52,987 nt of DNA from the NCBI GenBank assembly GCA_030615025.1, contig JAUXAB010000019.1, forward strand, positions 1 to 52,987, given 5' to 3'. The notes under the pieces are model-generated. The model made no database searches, was not told where the DNA came from, and worked only from the letters and a program-made list of their open reading frames with translations. This DNA is from Phycisphaerae bacterium. Its GTDB lineage: Bacteria > Planctomycetota > Phycisphaerae > Sedimentisphaerales > Anaerobacaceae. Made by a program: the position numbers and the translations under genes. Positions 1 to 7,210 of this stretch are shown here, in pieces; within the stretch, counting starts at the first letter, position 1, and the number at the start of each line of letters is the position of its first letter.

Positions 1-1
1 C

Positions 2-706
2 CTTAGCTTTTTAATTAGCATTCTACTTGTTAGTTCTGCGCCGGCCGCTTGGGTTGAGCTCACTGATTTGGTTCCGATAAGCTCCCTGCCGGGCGGGCAG
101 TTAGAAGTTGGGGACAAACTGTTTTCTGAGTTTGAAGTGACTGGTATCGCCGACGGGGGGCCGCCGGAGCCGAGTGCCGATTTAGTAAAGGTGCAGGGCG
201 GCCAGGACAACGAGACGGGCGACTACGGCTTGAGGTTTCGGTTTGCCTGGAATGCCGGTGCCGATCAATTAACAAATGCTAACATAAACTTCAAGGTCTC
301 TATCCTTGAAGGCTATGATCCCTGGCTTATCGAGGATGCCATACTCTGGCTCCCTGTAGCTGGTGCTACTGCTACTGACGCGGGCCTCGTCACCGTTAAT
401 GAAATGATATATGATGCTCCATTTATGGGAGTATCGCTTGCTCAACTGGACTGCAAGAGGGAAATGGGTGACGGTGGTGTTAATCTGATCGATAGTAGTG
501 ACTTGTTGGGCTCAGGAGGGAGCCCAGTGCAAGTGAAAGAAATCTGGGTCCGCACAGGTATCATCGTTCGGGGCGGCTACAGTCCTAACCCCGGTACTGC
601 CAATCTGACCGAGGTCTTCATGCTCTACAGCCAGATTCCGGAGCCGGCCACAGTACTTCTGCTTGGTTTAGGTGCATTAGCTCTGGTAAGAATACGCAAA
701 CTGTAG
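2..706 (+). CDS. PEP-CTERM sorted exported protein (5' end outside window)
   Basis: The frame is open from base 2, so the gene starts upstream of the window. The first visible residues (LSFLISILLVSSAPAAW) are the hydrophobic core and cleavage region of a signal peptide. A TTG at position 68 is therefore not the start. The C-terminus carries a PEP-CTERM signal: the tripeptide PEP in IPEPATVLLLGLG, a short transmembrane helix, and a basic RIRKL tail. In this family the tail directs export, cleavage by an exosortase (EpsH/XrtA type) and surface attachment. The roughly 190-residue body is not recognised; it is acidic and beta-rich in appearance. It has no operon partner in the window and is followed at once by a strong terminator. 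The sorting call is firm; the function of the body is unknown. Confidence 0.85.
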   Translation, partial: LSFLISILLVSSAPAAWVELTDLVPISSLPGGQLEVGDKLFSEFEVTGIADGGPPEPSADLVKVQGGQDNETGDYGLRFRFAWNAGADQLTNANINFKVSILEGYDPWLIEDAILWLPVAGATATDAGLVTVNEMIYDAPFMGVSLAQLDCKREMGDGGVNLIDSSDLLGSGGSPVQVKEIWVRTGIIVRGGYSPNPGTANLTEVFMLYSQIPEPATVLLLGLGALALVRIRKL

Positions 707-732
707 ATTTGCGGCTTAAATTTATGAAACTC

Positions 733-763
733 AAAAGGCTGTGAGTTTTCTCACAGCCTTTTT
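733..763 (+). terminator. Rho-independent terminator of the PEP-CTERM gene
   Basis: A perfect inverted repeat (arms AAAAGGCTGTGAG and CTCACAGCCTTTT, loop TTTT) is followed by T residues, 27 bp after the stop codon. Confidence 0.9.
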
Positions 764-780
764 CATTTGCCTCTACGCGT

Positions 781-827
781 TTTTTTACGTAAAAAAGGCC
801 TTGTAACGTTATTGGTTACCAGGCCTT
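781..827. repeat. Two adjacent palindromes next to the tRNA remnant
   Basis: Positions 781-796 are a perfect 16-bp palindrome (TTTTTTACGTAAAAAA). Its right edge abuts a second inverted repeat with 13-nt arms at 795-807 and 815-827 (one mismatch, 7-nt loop GTTATTG). The right arm ends 13 bp before the tRNA-like sequence. They could be an integration or recombination site, or a terminator pair. Confidence 0.6.
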
Positions 828-839
828 ATAGCACGATTT

Positions 840-886
840 ACTGCTTTGGGAGCAGGATGTCGCTGGTTCGAATCCAGTCACCCCGA
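840..886 (+). pseudogene. 3' half of a tRNA-Pro (UGG), 5' half absent
   Basis: Bases 840-856 form an anticodon arm with loop TTTGGGA, giving anticodon TGG at 847-849 (the outermost stem pair is a mismatch). Bases 862-878 form a T arm (GCTGG, loop TTCGAAT, CCAGT). Bases 879-886 are an acceptor 3' strand (CACCCCG) with discriminator A. No D arm and no matching CGGGGTG acceptor 5' strand exist in the preceding 80 bp, where palindromes sit instead. A 3' half of a tRNA without its 5' half is the usual leftover of site-specific integration into a tRNA gene. The intact gene should be elsewhere on the chromosome. No integrase is visible here. Confidence 0.75.
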
Positions 887-1123
887 TTGAGTGTGGCAGC
901 CACAAAACCTCTTTTTCGAGGTCACGAGCCGGTTGTCACCCTTATTTTTAGCCACTGCTCCCAGTCTTCTAACGGCGGCAAAATTTTCCGGCATTTGGGA
1001 AGATTTGTCCTTTCCGACGGGGCCGGAAGCGGCAGGAAAGGGCTGCTTCTTTAATTTTTCAAGTTTCCTAAGAGGCGTGCCAGCAGGGGGTTACATGCCG
1101 GAAAACCAAAAACAATTTTTATG

Positions 1124-1139
1124 TGGCACACTAATTGCT
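1124..1139 (+). promoter_or_regulatory. Sigma-54 promoter of flgE
   Basis: TGGCAC, five bases, then TTGCT gives the consensus -24 (GG at 1125-1126) and -12 (GC at 1137-1138) elements at exact spacing. Transcription should begin near 1150, leaving a leader of about 58 nt with an AGGAG site before the flgE ATG. RpoN control of hook genes is known from several bacterial phyla, so an enhancer-binding activator (FlrC/FlgR type) is expected elsewhere. Confidence 0.85.
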
Positions 1140-1207
1140 CTTTCGCTTAAACGATGTAAAAAGGTCTCTGGAAAAAAGTAAGTGGATAAAGATAAGGAGA
1201 AATAAAA

Positions 1208-3250
1208 ATGAGTTTCGCATTGATGGCAGGAGTTTCGGGGTTACAAGCCCACCAAAGAATGCTCGATGTAGCCGGCAATAACCTGGCCAATATCAATACT
1301 ATCGGTTATAAGAGCAGCAGAATTGTTTTCTCGGAGCTATTGGCCCAGGTACTCAAAAAAGCGTCGCAGCCAACGGCTACGATCGGCGGTATCAACCCCC
1401 AGCAGATAGGCAGCGGTGTCCAGATAGCCGGTATAAACCCAGACATGGCCCAGGGTAACCTCATAAACACAAATAGTCCACTGGATTTGGCAATAGAAGG
1501 AGAAGGCTATTTTGTACTGAGTGACGGTTCACAAGACCTCTACACGCGTGCAGGTGCGTTCGCCGTTGACGCAAAATCGAATTTAGTTGACCCGTCCACG
1601 GGCTATCTTGTTCAGCGTACCGGGCCGGAAGGCGTAAGTGACAATTTTCAGACGGCTGGTGAGAACCGCATTAAGATTCCTTACGGTGTGGGAATATCGG
1701 CAAATGCTACGTCAGAAATAACGGTAGCAGGCAACCTAAGCGCCAATGCTACCCTTCCCGACGGAACACAAAAAAATATTCTGAGGTCGGATATAATTTA
1801 TAAGGAGGACGGCAGCAACGCTATCGGAACTACAACAATCGCTGATCTCGACTCAGACTTTTATACAAGCGGAACGTGGGATTCAGCTACTATTACTTTC
1901 TCCGGCTGGAAGCCGGACGGTACTGCTTTTGGTGACAGTCCGATCACGGACCTGTCGATGGATGTTACTGAGGCCACAACATTTACTAATATACTCGACC
2001 ACTTGAACAAAACTAACGAAGTGCAAACACTCTCAAGTACTGCTACCGCCGGTACATTCACGCTAACGTTTGGGACTGCTACCGCCGCACTTAACTGGAA
2101 TGCTACTCAAGCTCAAATTGAAACTGCACTGGAAAATCTGGCCGGGATTACGGACGTAACGGTTGGTGGTGCTGCTACGCTTGACGCCGGTGATATTACC
2201 ATTACTTTTTCAGGAGCACAGACTTCCGCCCAGGATGTTGCATTGCTTACGGTTACCGACATAGACCTGGTCCCGGCAGCAAGTGTTTCCGCTGCAGAGA
2301 CGATAAAGGGCAGTGCTACAACGGGCGTTCTTGGCAGCGGTGCGACGGCATCATTGGATAACGGAAGATTAGTAATAACCGATAACACCGCCGGCTATAG
2401 CAAAACAGATATAAAGATGGTATTCGCTAACGGCACAGGCACCGCTGATGTAACAATGCCGGGGTATTTTGAAATAACTACTGTGGGCGGTGATGAAGTC
2501 AAAAGTTTTAATATTGTAGTTTACGACTCCCAGGGCGGCTCACACGTTCTTTCAGGCGCCTTCGTGCGAAATCCAGATCCCGCTAAGATCAATCTCTGGG
2601 ACCTGGTATTGACCTCAATCAGCGGCACAGGCAGCGGCAAAGTCGCTGGAATTGATATATCCGGCCTGAGCGACCGGCGAATTCGCGATATAAAATTTAA
2701 CGGCGCCGACGGTGCTTTCGGCGGCTTAGATGCCGGCACCGGCGATACAGCGCAGTTTAGAGTGACATTCGGACACCGCCCAGACGCACAAGTCATTACG
2801 GTAGACATGGGTACCCAGGGCCAGTTCAATGGCTTGACACAATTCGCCCGGACCTCTACAGCAGTAGCCAAAGAGCAAGACGGCTATGCGACAGGCGAAC
2901 TTGCCTCCGTCTCGATCAGTAATGACGGTTATGTTATCGGAACTTTTACCAACGGTGTTAAAAAGAATATTGCTGCCCTGCAGATAGCGTTATTCAAGAA
3001 CCCATCAGGCCTGGAAAGTATCGGCAGTGGTTACTTTGCTCCATCGGTCAACTCCGGCGACGCGACACCTACGTACGCCATGACCAGCGGTGCAGGCACG
3101 ATTCGCGGCGGGGCATTGGAGAAATCCAACGCCGATGTGGCAAGCCTGTTTGTTTCTATGATTGAAGCTCAAAACGGTTACCACGCTAACGCAAGGACCA
3201 TCAAGGTCGCCAATGACATGCTTAAAGAATTGACCAACCTTATCAGATAG
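1208..3250 (+). CDS. flgE: Flagellar hook protein FlgE
   Basis: This is the structural subunit of the flagellar hook, exported by the flagellar type III apparatus. The N-terminal rod/hook signature (ALMAGVSGLQAHQRMLDVAG, then NNLANINTIGYKSSR) and the C-terminal D0 helix (EKSNADVASLFVSMIEAQNG ... ANDMLKELTNLIR) are both intact. At 680 residues it is much longer than the roughly 400-residue enterobacterial protein. The extra length lies in the surface-exposed middle. Around residues 276-365 that middle contains a beta-rich module (GTFTLTF ... ATQAQIETALENL) of a type seen repeatedly in phage-tail-like and surface proteins. The ATG at 1208 follows AGGAG at about 1194. The gene stands alone, with a sigma-54 promoter upstream and a hairpin terminator downstream. 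The only sign of flagella in the window is this gene. Confidence 0.95.
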   Translation: MSFALMAGVSGLQAHQRMLDVAGNNLANINTIGYKSSRIVFSELLAQVLKKASQPTATIGGINPQQIGSGVQIAGINPDMAQGNLINTNSPLDLAIEGEGYFVLSDGSQDLYTRAGAFAVDAKSNLVDPSTGYLVQRTGPEGVSDNFQTAGENRIKIPYGVGISANATSEITVAGNLSANATLPDGTQKNILRSDIIYKEDGSNAIGTTTIADLDSDFYTSGTWDSATITFSGWKPDGTAFGDSPITDLSMDVTEATTFTNILDHLNKTNEVQTLSSTATAGTFTLTFGTATAALNWNATQAQIETALENLAGITDVTVGGAATLDAGDITITFSGAQTSAQDVALLTVTDIDLVPAASVSAAETIKGSATTGVLGSGATASLDNGRLVITDNTAGYSKTDIKMVFANGTGTADVTMPGYFEITTVGGDEVKSFNIVVYDSQGGSHVLSGAFVRNPDPAKINLWDLVLTSISGTGSGKVAGIDISGLSDRRIRDIKFNGADGAFGGLDAGTGDTAQFRVTFGHRPDAQVITVDMGTQGQFNGLTQFARTSTAVAKEQDGYATGELASVSISNDGYVIGTFTNGVKKNIAALQIALFKNPSGLESIGSGYFAPSVNSGDATPTYAMTSGAGTIRGGALEKSNADVASLFVSMIEAQNGYHANARTIKVANDMLKELTNLIR

Positions 3251-3320
3251 TAACCGGGCCTCCTTTGGAACTTTAAGATGGTAAACTGACTCCTTATATT
3301 CAGGTGACATTTCGATGCAG

Positions 3321-3360
3321 CCCTGCCGGGAAGTAATGTCCCGGCAGGGTTAAACTTTTT
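3321..3360 (+). terminator. Rho-independent terminator of flgE
   Basis: Perfect 11-bp arms CCCTGCCGGGA (3321-3331) and TCCCGGCAGGG (3339-3349) with loop AGTAATG are followed by a T-rich run ending in CTTTTT. Confidence 0.85.
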
Positions 3361-3444
3361 GGTTTTTGGCCTTGACGGCTGTGCAGCGGCGCCAGACGGC
3401 AGGTCAATCTTAAGCAGCAAAGAAATATAAAAGTTCCTGCAGTA

Positions 3445-5175
3445 CTATTGGGAATGTAGGAGAGAAGCTTCCATTGTCTCTGTGGGTTGAGTCATACTGT
3501 GGTCAGGAGGATGTCCGGATGCAGGTTTCACCTGTGCCACCTCGCCTGATGTAGAGATGCCTGGACTGCTCTGCGGTAGTAATGCTTTGAGGATATTAGC
3601 TTCTGTTACTAAGCCCAGCACTTTGCCCTGTTGATCCACTACAGGCAAACATGGCCTGCGAAACTGGCACATATGTCTCATTATAACCTCAATCGGCGTC
3701 TGGGGGCTTATGATGTGAACGGGCCTGCTCATTATCCATTTGATTCTTATTTGAAGCGTAGCATCATCCAAAAAGCGACGCCATTTGGTAAATGCAGGCT
3801 GCAGGTAGGGACTGGTCGCGCCTGTCAGATCAGACTTTGATATAATACCTTCCAGCACTCCATCCTGACCTACCATCACATGGCCTGCATCGTGTTGCTG
3901 CATTTTTGCAAAAGTTTGCTGGACGCTGTCATCAGCACTTCCCCAAACAAGCTCTTTTTGCATAATGTCTTTTGCGCTTAATGTTAGGGTCCCACTTTGC
4001 AATAAGTCGCAAAATGGGGTCCCTGAAGCTGCTGAGGCGAGGTGCTCGCCCGGTAGAACCGTCAGCGACTGTGACATTCTTTGGATGGTTTCGGAAATCG
4101 GTTGCTCATAACTCTCAACCGTCATCGCCGCTTTTTCTCCAGCTCTGACCTTAGCTACCGTAACGGTGTATACCGCTGGGCTTTCTTCGGATTCAGCCTT
4201 GACCCTGGCTATCGTCTCGATGGCTTCAGCCTTGACTCTGGCTATCGCCTCGATGGCTTCAGCCTTGACTCTGGCTATCGCATCGGTGTATGCGCCTGGT
4301 TCTTCTTCGGCTGCAGCCTCTGACTTTGCCTTTTGCCCGGCTGCTGCCTCTTCGGCTTCAGCTTTGACTCTGGCTATCGTATCGGTGTATGCCTTTGCCT
4401 TTTCTTCGGCTTCGACCTTGACCTTGGCTATCGCCTCAGCAGCTTCAGCTTCCGACTTTGCCTTTTGTTCGGCTATCGCCTTTTCGTCTTCAGCCTTGAC
4501 TCTGGCTATCGTATCGGTGTATGCCCTTGCCTTTTCTTCGGCTTCAGCCTTGACCCTGGCTATCGCCTCGGCAGCTTCAGCCTCTGACTTTGCCTTTTGC
4601 TCGGCTTCAGCCTCTAACTTTGCCTCTTGTTCGGCTATCGCCTCTTCGGCTTCAGTCTTGACTCTGGCTATCGTATCGGTGTATGCCTTTGCTTTTTTTT
4701 CGGCTTTAGCCTTGACCTTGGCTATCGCCTCTTCGGCTTCAGCCCTGACTCTGCCTATCGTATCGGTGTATGCCTTTGCTTTTTTTTCGGCTTTAGCCTT
4801 GACCCTGGCTATCGCCTCAGCAGCTTCAGCTTCCGACTTTGCTTTTTGTTTGGCTACTGCCCCTAAGAAAAGTGACCCAACTTTATTTGAAGGCTTGACC
4901 TTGGCTATCGTATCGGTGTACGCCCTTGCCTTTTTTTCGGTTTTAGCCTTGACCTTGGCTATCACCTTTTCGGCTTCAGCCTTAACCTGGGCCATCGCCT
5001 CTTCGGCTTCAGCCTTGACCTTGTCTATCGCACCCGCGAAAAGTGCCTCAACCGTACTTGAAGGTTGGTGATGGCTGTCTACACTCATCTCTTTTGGAGT
5101 CACTGTCCTTCTCCGGACAACGAGTTCTTTTGCTTCGTCCTGCTCATCTAAATATGCCTCTTTTGAGAAAAGCAT
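3445..5175 (-). CDS. Repetitive Lys/Ala/Glu coiled-coil protein with C-terminal CBS pair
   Basis: The first two thirds are alanine, lysine and glutamate repeats predicted to form a very long helix or coiled coil. The motif AYTDTIARVK, exact or diverged, occurs about seven times, separated by EAEEAIAKVKAKAEKK-like spacers. About 180 residues from the C-terminus a pair of CBS domains begins (LSAKDIMQKEL ... GVLEGIISKSDL, then IMSRPVHIISPQTPIEVI ... GKVLGLVTEANIL), which in known families binds adenosine nucleotides. No enzyme domain or membrane span is seen. The start is uncertain: ATG 5175 is chosen; ATG 5088 is possible. A GTG at 5256 is unlikely because it lies inside a remnant of another gene. 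The repeats resemble those in the HEAT-repeat protein at 7775, suggesting shared assembly. The protein is probably structural, tuned by an adenylate signal through CBS; this is inference. Confidence 0.7.
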   Translation of the reverse strand: MLFSKEAYLDEQDEAKELVVRRRTVTPKEMSVDSHHQPSSTVEALFAGAIDKVKAEAEEAMAQVKAEAEKVIAKVKAKTEKKARAYTDTIAKVKPSNKVGSLFLGAVAKQKAKSEAEAAEAIARVKAKAEKKAKAYTDTIGRVRAEAEEAIAKVKAKAEKKAKAYTDTIARVKTEAEEAIAEQEAKLEAEAEQKAKSEAEAAEAIARVKAEAEEKARAYTDTIARVKAEDEKAIAEQKAKSEAEAAEAIAKVKVEAEEKAKAYTDTIARVKAEAEEAAAGQKAKSEAAAEEEPGAYTDAIARVKAEAIEAIARVKAEAIETIARVKAESEESPAVYTVTVAKVRAGEKAAMTVESYEQPISETIQRMSQSLTVLPGEHLASAASGTPFCDLLQSGTLTLSAKDIMQKELVWGSADDSVQQTFAKMQQHDAGHVMVGQDGVLEGIISKSDLTGATSPYLQPAFTKWRRFLDDATLQIRIKWIMSRPVHIISPQTPIEVIMRHMCQFRRPCLPVVDQQGKVLGLVTEANILKALLPQSSPGISTSGEVAQVKPASGHPPDHSMTQPTETMEASLLHSQ

Positions 5176-5221
5176 CCAAAGTTGCTTATATCCACCGGCC
5201 GGCTGGAGATGCTTTTCGGTT

Positions 5222-5296
5222 TCAAGGAATGCCGCGGTCGTCCAATCCCGCCGCACCCAAGACTACGCCCGAAAATGCCAATCCAACCAACCCCAT
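5222..5296 (-). pseudogene. Truncated copy of the small membrane-anchor gene at 6459
   Basis: Reading the minus strand from ATG 5296 gives MGLVGLAFSGVVLGAAG and then diverges, reaching a stop after 24 codons. The first 17 residues match the protein encoded at 6459 (MGFIGLAFLGVVLGAAG) almost residue for residue. About 25 bp upstream of the ATG also match (TAATGAT ... GATTGAAAA), so the duplicated piece includes part of the leader. The copy lies directly before the coiled-coil/CBS gene on the same strand. It shows that a piece of the island was duplicated in inverted orientation and cut off at the junction near 5245. Confidence 0.7.
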
Positions 5297-5714
5297 TTTT
5301 CAATCTTCTATCATTACCTATCACAAAGACTCTAATATTGCGTCCTGTGATTTTGAGCCCCGAGCTATTTATCACAGATATTGTCGGCCGAAAGAGGCCC
5401 TCTTCTTAAAAAAAAGGAAAAAGGATTTGCAAAAGGGCATGCTGTGTGCTATTTAAGCAAATGAAAGTTGGGTATTTTAATACTGGGTGCGTTGCCCAAC
5501 ATCAGAACACTTTTCTTCAATTCGTTTCGTAATACATTCCAAGCTGCCGTTCAAGTTGCAAAATAGCTGTTTTTCTTAAGCGTGGGGGCTCTTTCTCCCG
5601 ATAATACCTGTAGTAAACAGGCAAAGAAAGGATATTGAAAGCCTCTCATAAAGTGAAAGTCTCTCATAAGCAATAGAGTATGCCTGATTTATGGAAAAAT
5701 AATTTTTTTTTTGG

Positions 5715-5891
5715 GTGGAATCCTCATTGACGTACGCCACGGGGCTACATAGAATTGGAGTAAAGCTGGAAGGTCGATATGGCCATGAACCCTTTTTAGG
5801 CGAGAAAATACTACATAACGCGCTTTTAGGAAATAAGACTGACGAAGCAATTGAAAATGCTGTAATGCTATTAGACAAGGAGGTTCTTTAG
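5715..5891 (+). CDS. Short orphan ORF, protein-like, unknown
   Basis: A frame from GTG 5715 encodes 58 residues that look like real protein: RIGVKLEGRYGHEPFLGEK followed by an amphipathic end TDEAIENAVMLLDKEVL. There is no good ribosome binding site, and the upstream frame is closed by TAA just before a T tract. It reads like the C-terminal remnant of a larger globular protein rather than a coiled-coil island protein. I do not recognise the family. Codon use and the flanking non-coding DNA fit a decayed gene fragment. The minus-strand frame over the same bases (5576-5878) has no convincing features. Confidence 0.35.
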   Translation: MESSLTYATGLHRIGVKLEGRYGHEPFLGEKILHNALLGNKTDEAIENAVMLLDKEVL

Positions 5892-5989
5892 CGTAACAAA
5901 AAGAGCGATAACAGCCGCTCTTGAAGACGCATATAGGATGGTATAAAAAGTCTTTGGAAAAAAGTAGCGGCTAAGTGAATAATGCTGTG

Positions 5990-6033
5990 CTATCCGTTGA
6001 TGTACGGTAACCTCATACATCGGGCGTGGATAG
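5990..6033 (+). ncRNA. Possible structured RNA upstream of an intrinsic terminator
   Basis: Outer arms CTATCC (5990-5995) and GGATAG (6028-6033) enclose inner arms GATGT (5999-6003) and ACATC (6017-6021) around a GGTAACC palindrome. About 70 nt further on there is a strong terminator with no protein gene in between. A stem-rich segment ended by its own terminator suggests a small RNA or regulatory leader. I cannot assign it to a known RNA family. Confidence 0.35.
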
Positions 6034-6101
6034 AATACCGGCAAGAACCCCAGGAGTTTTTTAGAGCTTCTCCAGTTTAGTAAAACCGGTTAAGAAGATT
6101 T

Positions 6102-6146
6102 AACCCAGCTGGTTATCCAAATGGATAGGTGGCTGGGTTCTTTTTA
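6102..6146 (+). terminator. Rho-independent terminator in non-coding DNA
   Basis: Arms AACCCAGC (6102-6109) and GCTGGGTT (6132-6139) with an inner TATCC/GGATA stem are followed by CTTTTT. No protein gene precedes it on this strand for several hundred bases apart from the orphan ORF ending at 5891. Confidence 0.75.
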
Positions 6147-6244
6147 TGGAAATTGAGTGAAAGGACTCTAATAAAACGTGGCCACCTTATTGTTGAATTT
6201 GCAAGTATGGTGATTGAAAACGGTTCTTTTCTATAGAGTTAAGT

Positions 6245-6288
6245 ATTTTGCAGAAGGCTTAAACAAATGCGAAAGACTTCTGCAAAAT
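6245..6288. repeat. 12-bp perfect inverted repeat
   Basis: ATTTTGCAGAAG (6245-6256) and CTTCTGCAAAAT (6277-6288) are separated by 20 bp. There is no T tract beyond the symmetric one, so it may be an operator, cruciform or element end rather than a terminator. It lies 170 bp before the small membrane-protein genes. Confidence 0.5.
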
Positions 6289-6458
6289 GAATTTGTGTAA
6301 AATATGTAAAAACGATGCAAGGTTTTACTGCAACCGACGGGGATGAAGTGCAGGATAATCTCGACATTCAGGTTTTCTCTGACTGCCGAAAAGCACGCCC
6401 GCACCAATCGGAAATAGATAAACTAATTTAACCCTAATGATTAGGAGATGAATTGAAA

Positions 6459-6629
6459 ATGGGATTCATTGGATTGGCATTTTTGGGCGTAGTCTTGGGT
6501 GCAGCGGGAACCGAGCTGGTCCGCGCAAGCAAGCCGGAACTGGTAGAGAAGGTAGAGGATGCCGCAAGGCGTTTTGTGGATTCCTTGTGTTCATCGAAAT
6601 CGGATGATGGAAAAGCGAAGGAGAAATAA
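6459..6629 (+). CDS. Small single-pass membrane-anchor protein (56 aa)
   Basis: The ATG at 6459 follows AGGAG (6443-6447). The product starts with a glycine-rich hydrophobic helix (GFIGLAFLGVVLGAAG, residues 2-17) and continues as a charged amphipathic helix (ELVRASKPELVEKVEDAARR), ending in a short lysine-rich tail. This architecture recalls YtxH-like and other tiny membrane anchors, but I do not recognise a named family. It is followed 21 bp later by a second gene of the same plan. A truncated copy lies at 5222-5296 and a frameshifted relative lies after mamK at 13433-13595. The recurrence near the actin-like gene suggests these peptides sit in a membrane and recruit the coiled-coil proteins of the island. 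That role is inferred. Confidence 0.75.
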   Translation: MGFIGLAFLGVVLGAAGTELVRASKPELVEKVEDAARRFVDSLCSSKSDDGKAKEK

Positions 6630-6650
6630 AGAGAAAGCAAAGGGGACGCT

Positions 6651-6851
6651 ATGGTTAAGAGTCTGGGAATCATGATAGGTGGGATATTTGTCGGCGCTGT
6701 GGGGGTTGAAATCATTCGCAGGAAGTACCCCGATGCCCTGGGGAAGCTGTATGCGAGGACTCGCGAGATGACCTCAGGGGCAAAAGAAGCCTTCAAGAAG
6801 GGATATGAGAATGCTATGCAGTCCCGGGAGGCCGCGGAGCCGAGCGCCTGA
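6651..6851 (+). CDS. Small single-pass membrane-anchor protein (66 aa)
   Basis: The product begins with a glycine-patterned hydrophobic segment (SLGIMIGGIFVGAVGVEII, residues 4-22), followed by RRKYP and an amphipathic lysine/glutamate helix (LYARTREMTSGAKEAFKKGY). It shares layout with the preceding 56-residue protein: membrane helix, charged break, proline, helix. The gene starts 21 bp downstream of that gene, with AGGGG before the ATG, so the two are very likely one transcript. No enzymatic motif is present. Function is unknown; a membrane tether for filaments or coiled coils would fit the context. Confidence 0.75.
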   Translation: MVKSLGIMIGGIFVGAVGVEIIRRKYPDALGKLYARTREMTSGAKEAFKKGYENAMQSREAAEPSA

Positions 6852-7210
6852 CATTCGTTTAGAAGACAGCTCGGCGTAAAACGAATTCCGTGTGCAGTGT
6901 AAAGGTATGAACGTGCGGTCATTAAGCCGCTTTTATATACTGGCACTGCGTATGACTCTGATGCCAAGGCCAAGGATTATGTACAACTATATGTTGTCGG
7001 CTGTTATGTCAGTTTACCTGAAGGGCCGGATGCGGGAGATTCGCACGTCCGGTTCTGTGAGCCCCGTTAGAGGCCGGAAGGAAAAAGGCTCTAACGGGGT
7101 GGGAGACATTGAAGCATCCTCACATGATTGAATACTGTGACACTCTTGGGAATCCAAAGACAAGAGAAAACAGGCAATACTAATAAAGTCTAAATGAAGG
7201 AGACTATGAT
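6852..7210. other. Non-coding 360 bp containing a group II intron-like relic
   Basis: No convincing coding frame is seen. A GTGCG motif at 6912 could be a group II intron 5' end, and the hairpins at 7023-7099 resemble intron domains V and VI. No reverse transcriptase is encoded. The rest (6920-7020) shows no feature I can name. Confidence 0.4.
7023..7099 (+). mobile_element. Group II intron domain V/VI-like hairpins (relic)
   Basis: Bases 7023-7055 fold as a hairpin with lower arms GGGCCGGA and TCCGGTTC, an upper stem TGCG/CGCA and a GAGA (GNRA) loop, the plan of domain V. A GTTCTGTGAG continuation as in many bacterial group II introns follows. Then an 11-bp perfect stem (CCCCGTTAGAG 7062-7072, CTCTAACGGGG 7089-7099) sits where domain VI would be. 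The catalytic triad position reads GGC instead of the usual AGC or CGC and no intron-encoded protein is near, so this is probably a decayed 3' end. Confidence 0.45.

Larger units (their letters stand above)
5892..6458. other. Non-coding 570 bp with several inverted repeats
   Basis: No credible protein frame is seen. It holds a stem-loop at about 5902-5924 (AAGAGCG/CGCTCTT), a two-part stem at 5990-6033, a terminator at 6102-6146 and a 12-bp perfect inverted repeat at 6245-6288, which are described separately. Taken together it may be one or two small RNA genes or a long leader for the genes starting at 6459. Confidence 0.5.

Noticed and set aside
767..1181. Two overlapping short plus-strand frames across the tRNA remnant
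   Set aside because: They run through palindromes, the tRNA half and the sigma-54 promoter and show no protein-like pattern.
4166..5071. 301-codon open frame on the plus strand, antisense to the coiled-coil/CBS gene
   Set aside because: It exists because the repetitive Ala/Lys/Glu codons of the real gene lack stops in the opposite frame; its own product is Ser/Ala-rich repeats with no start signal.
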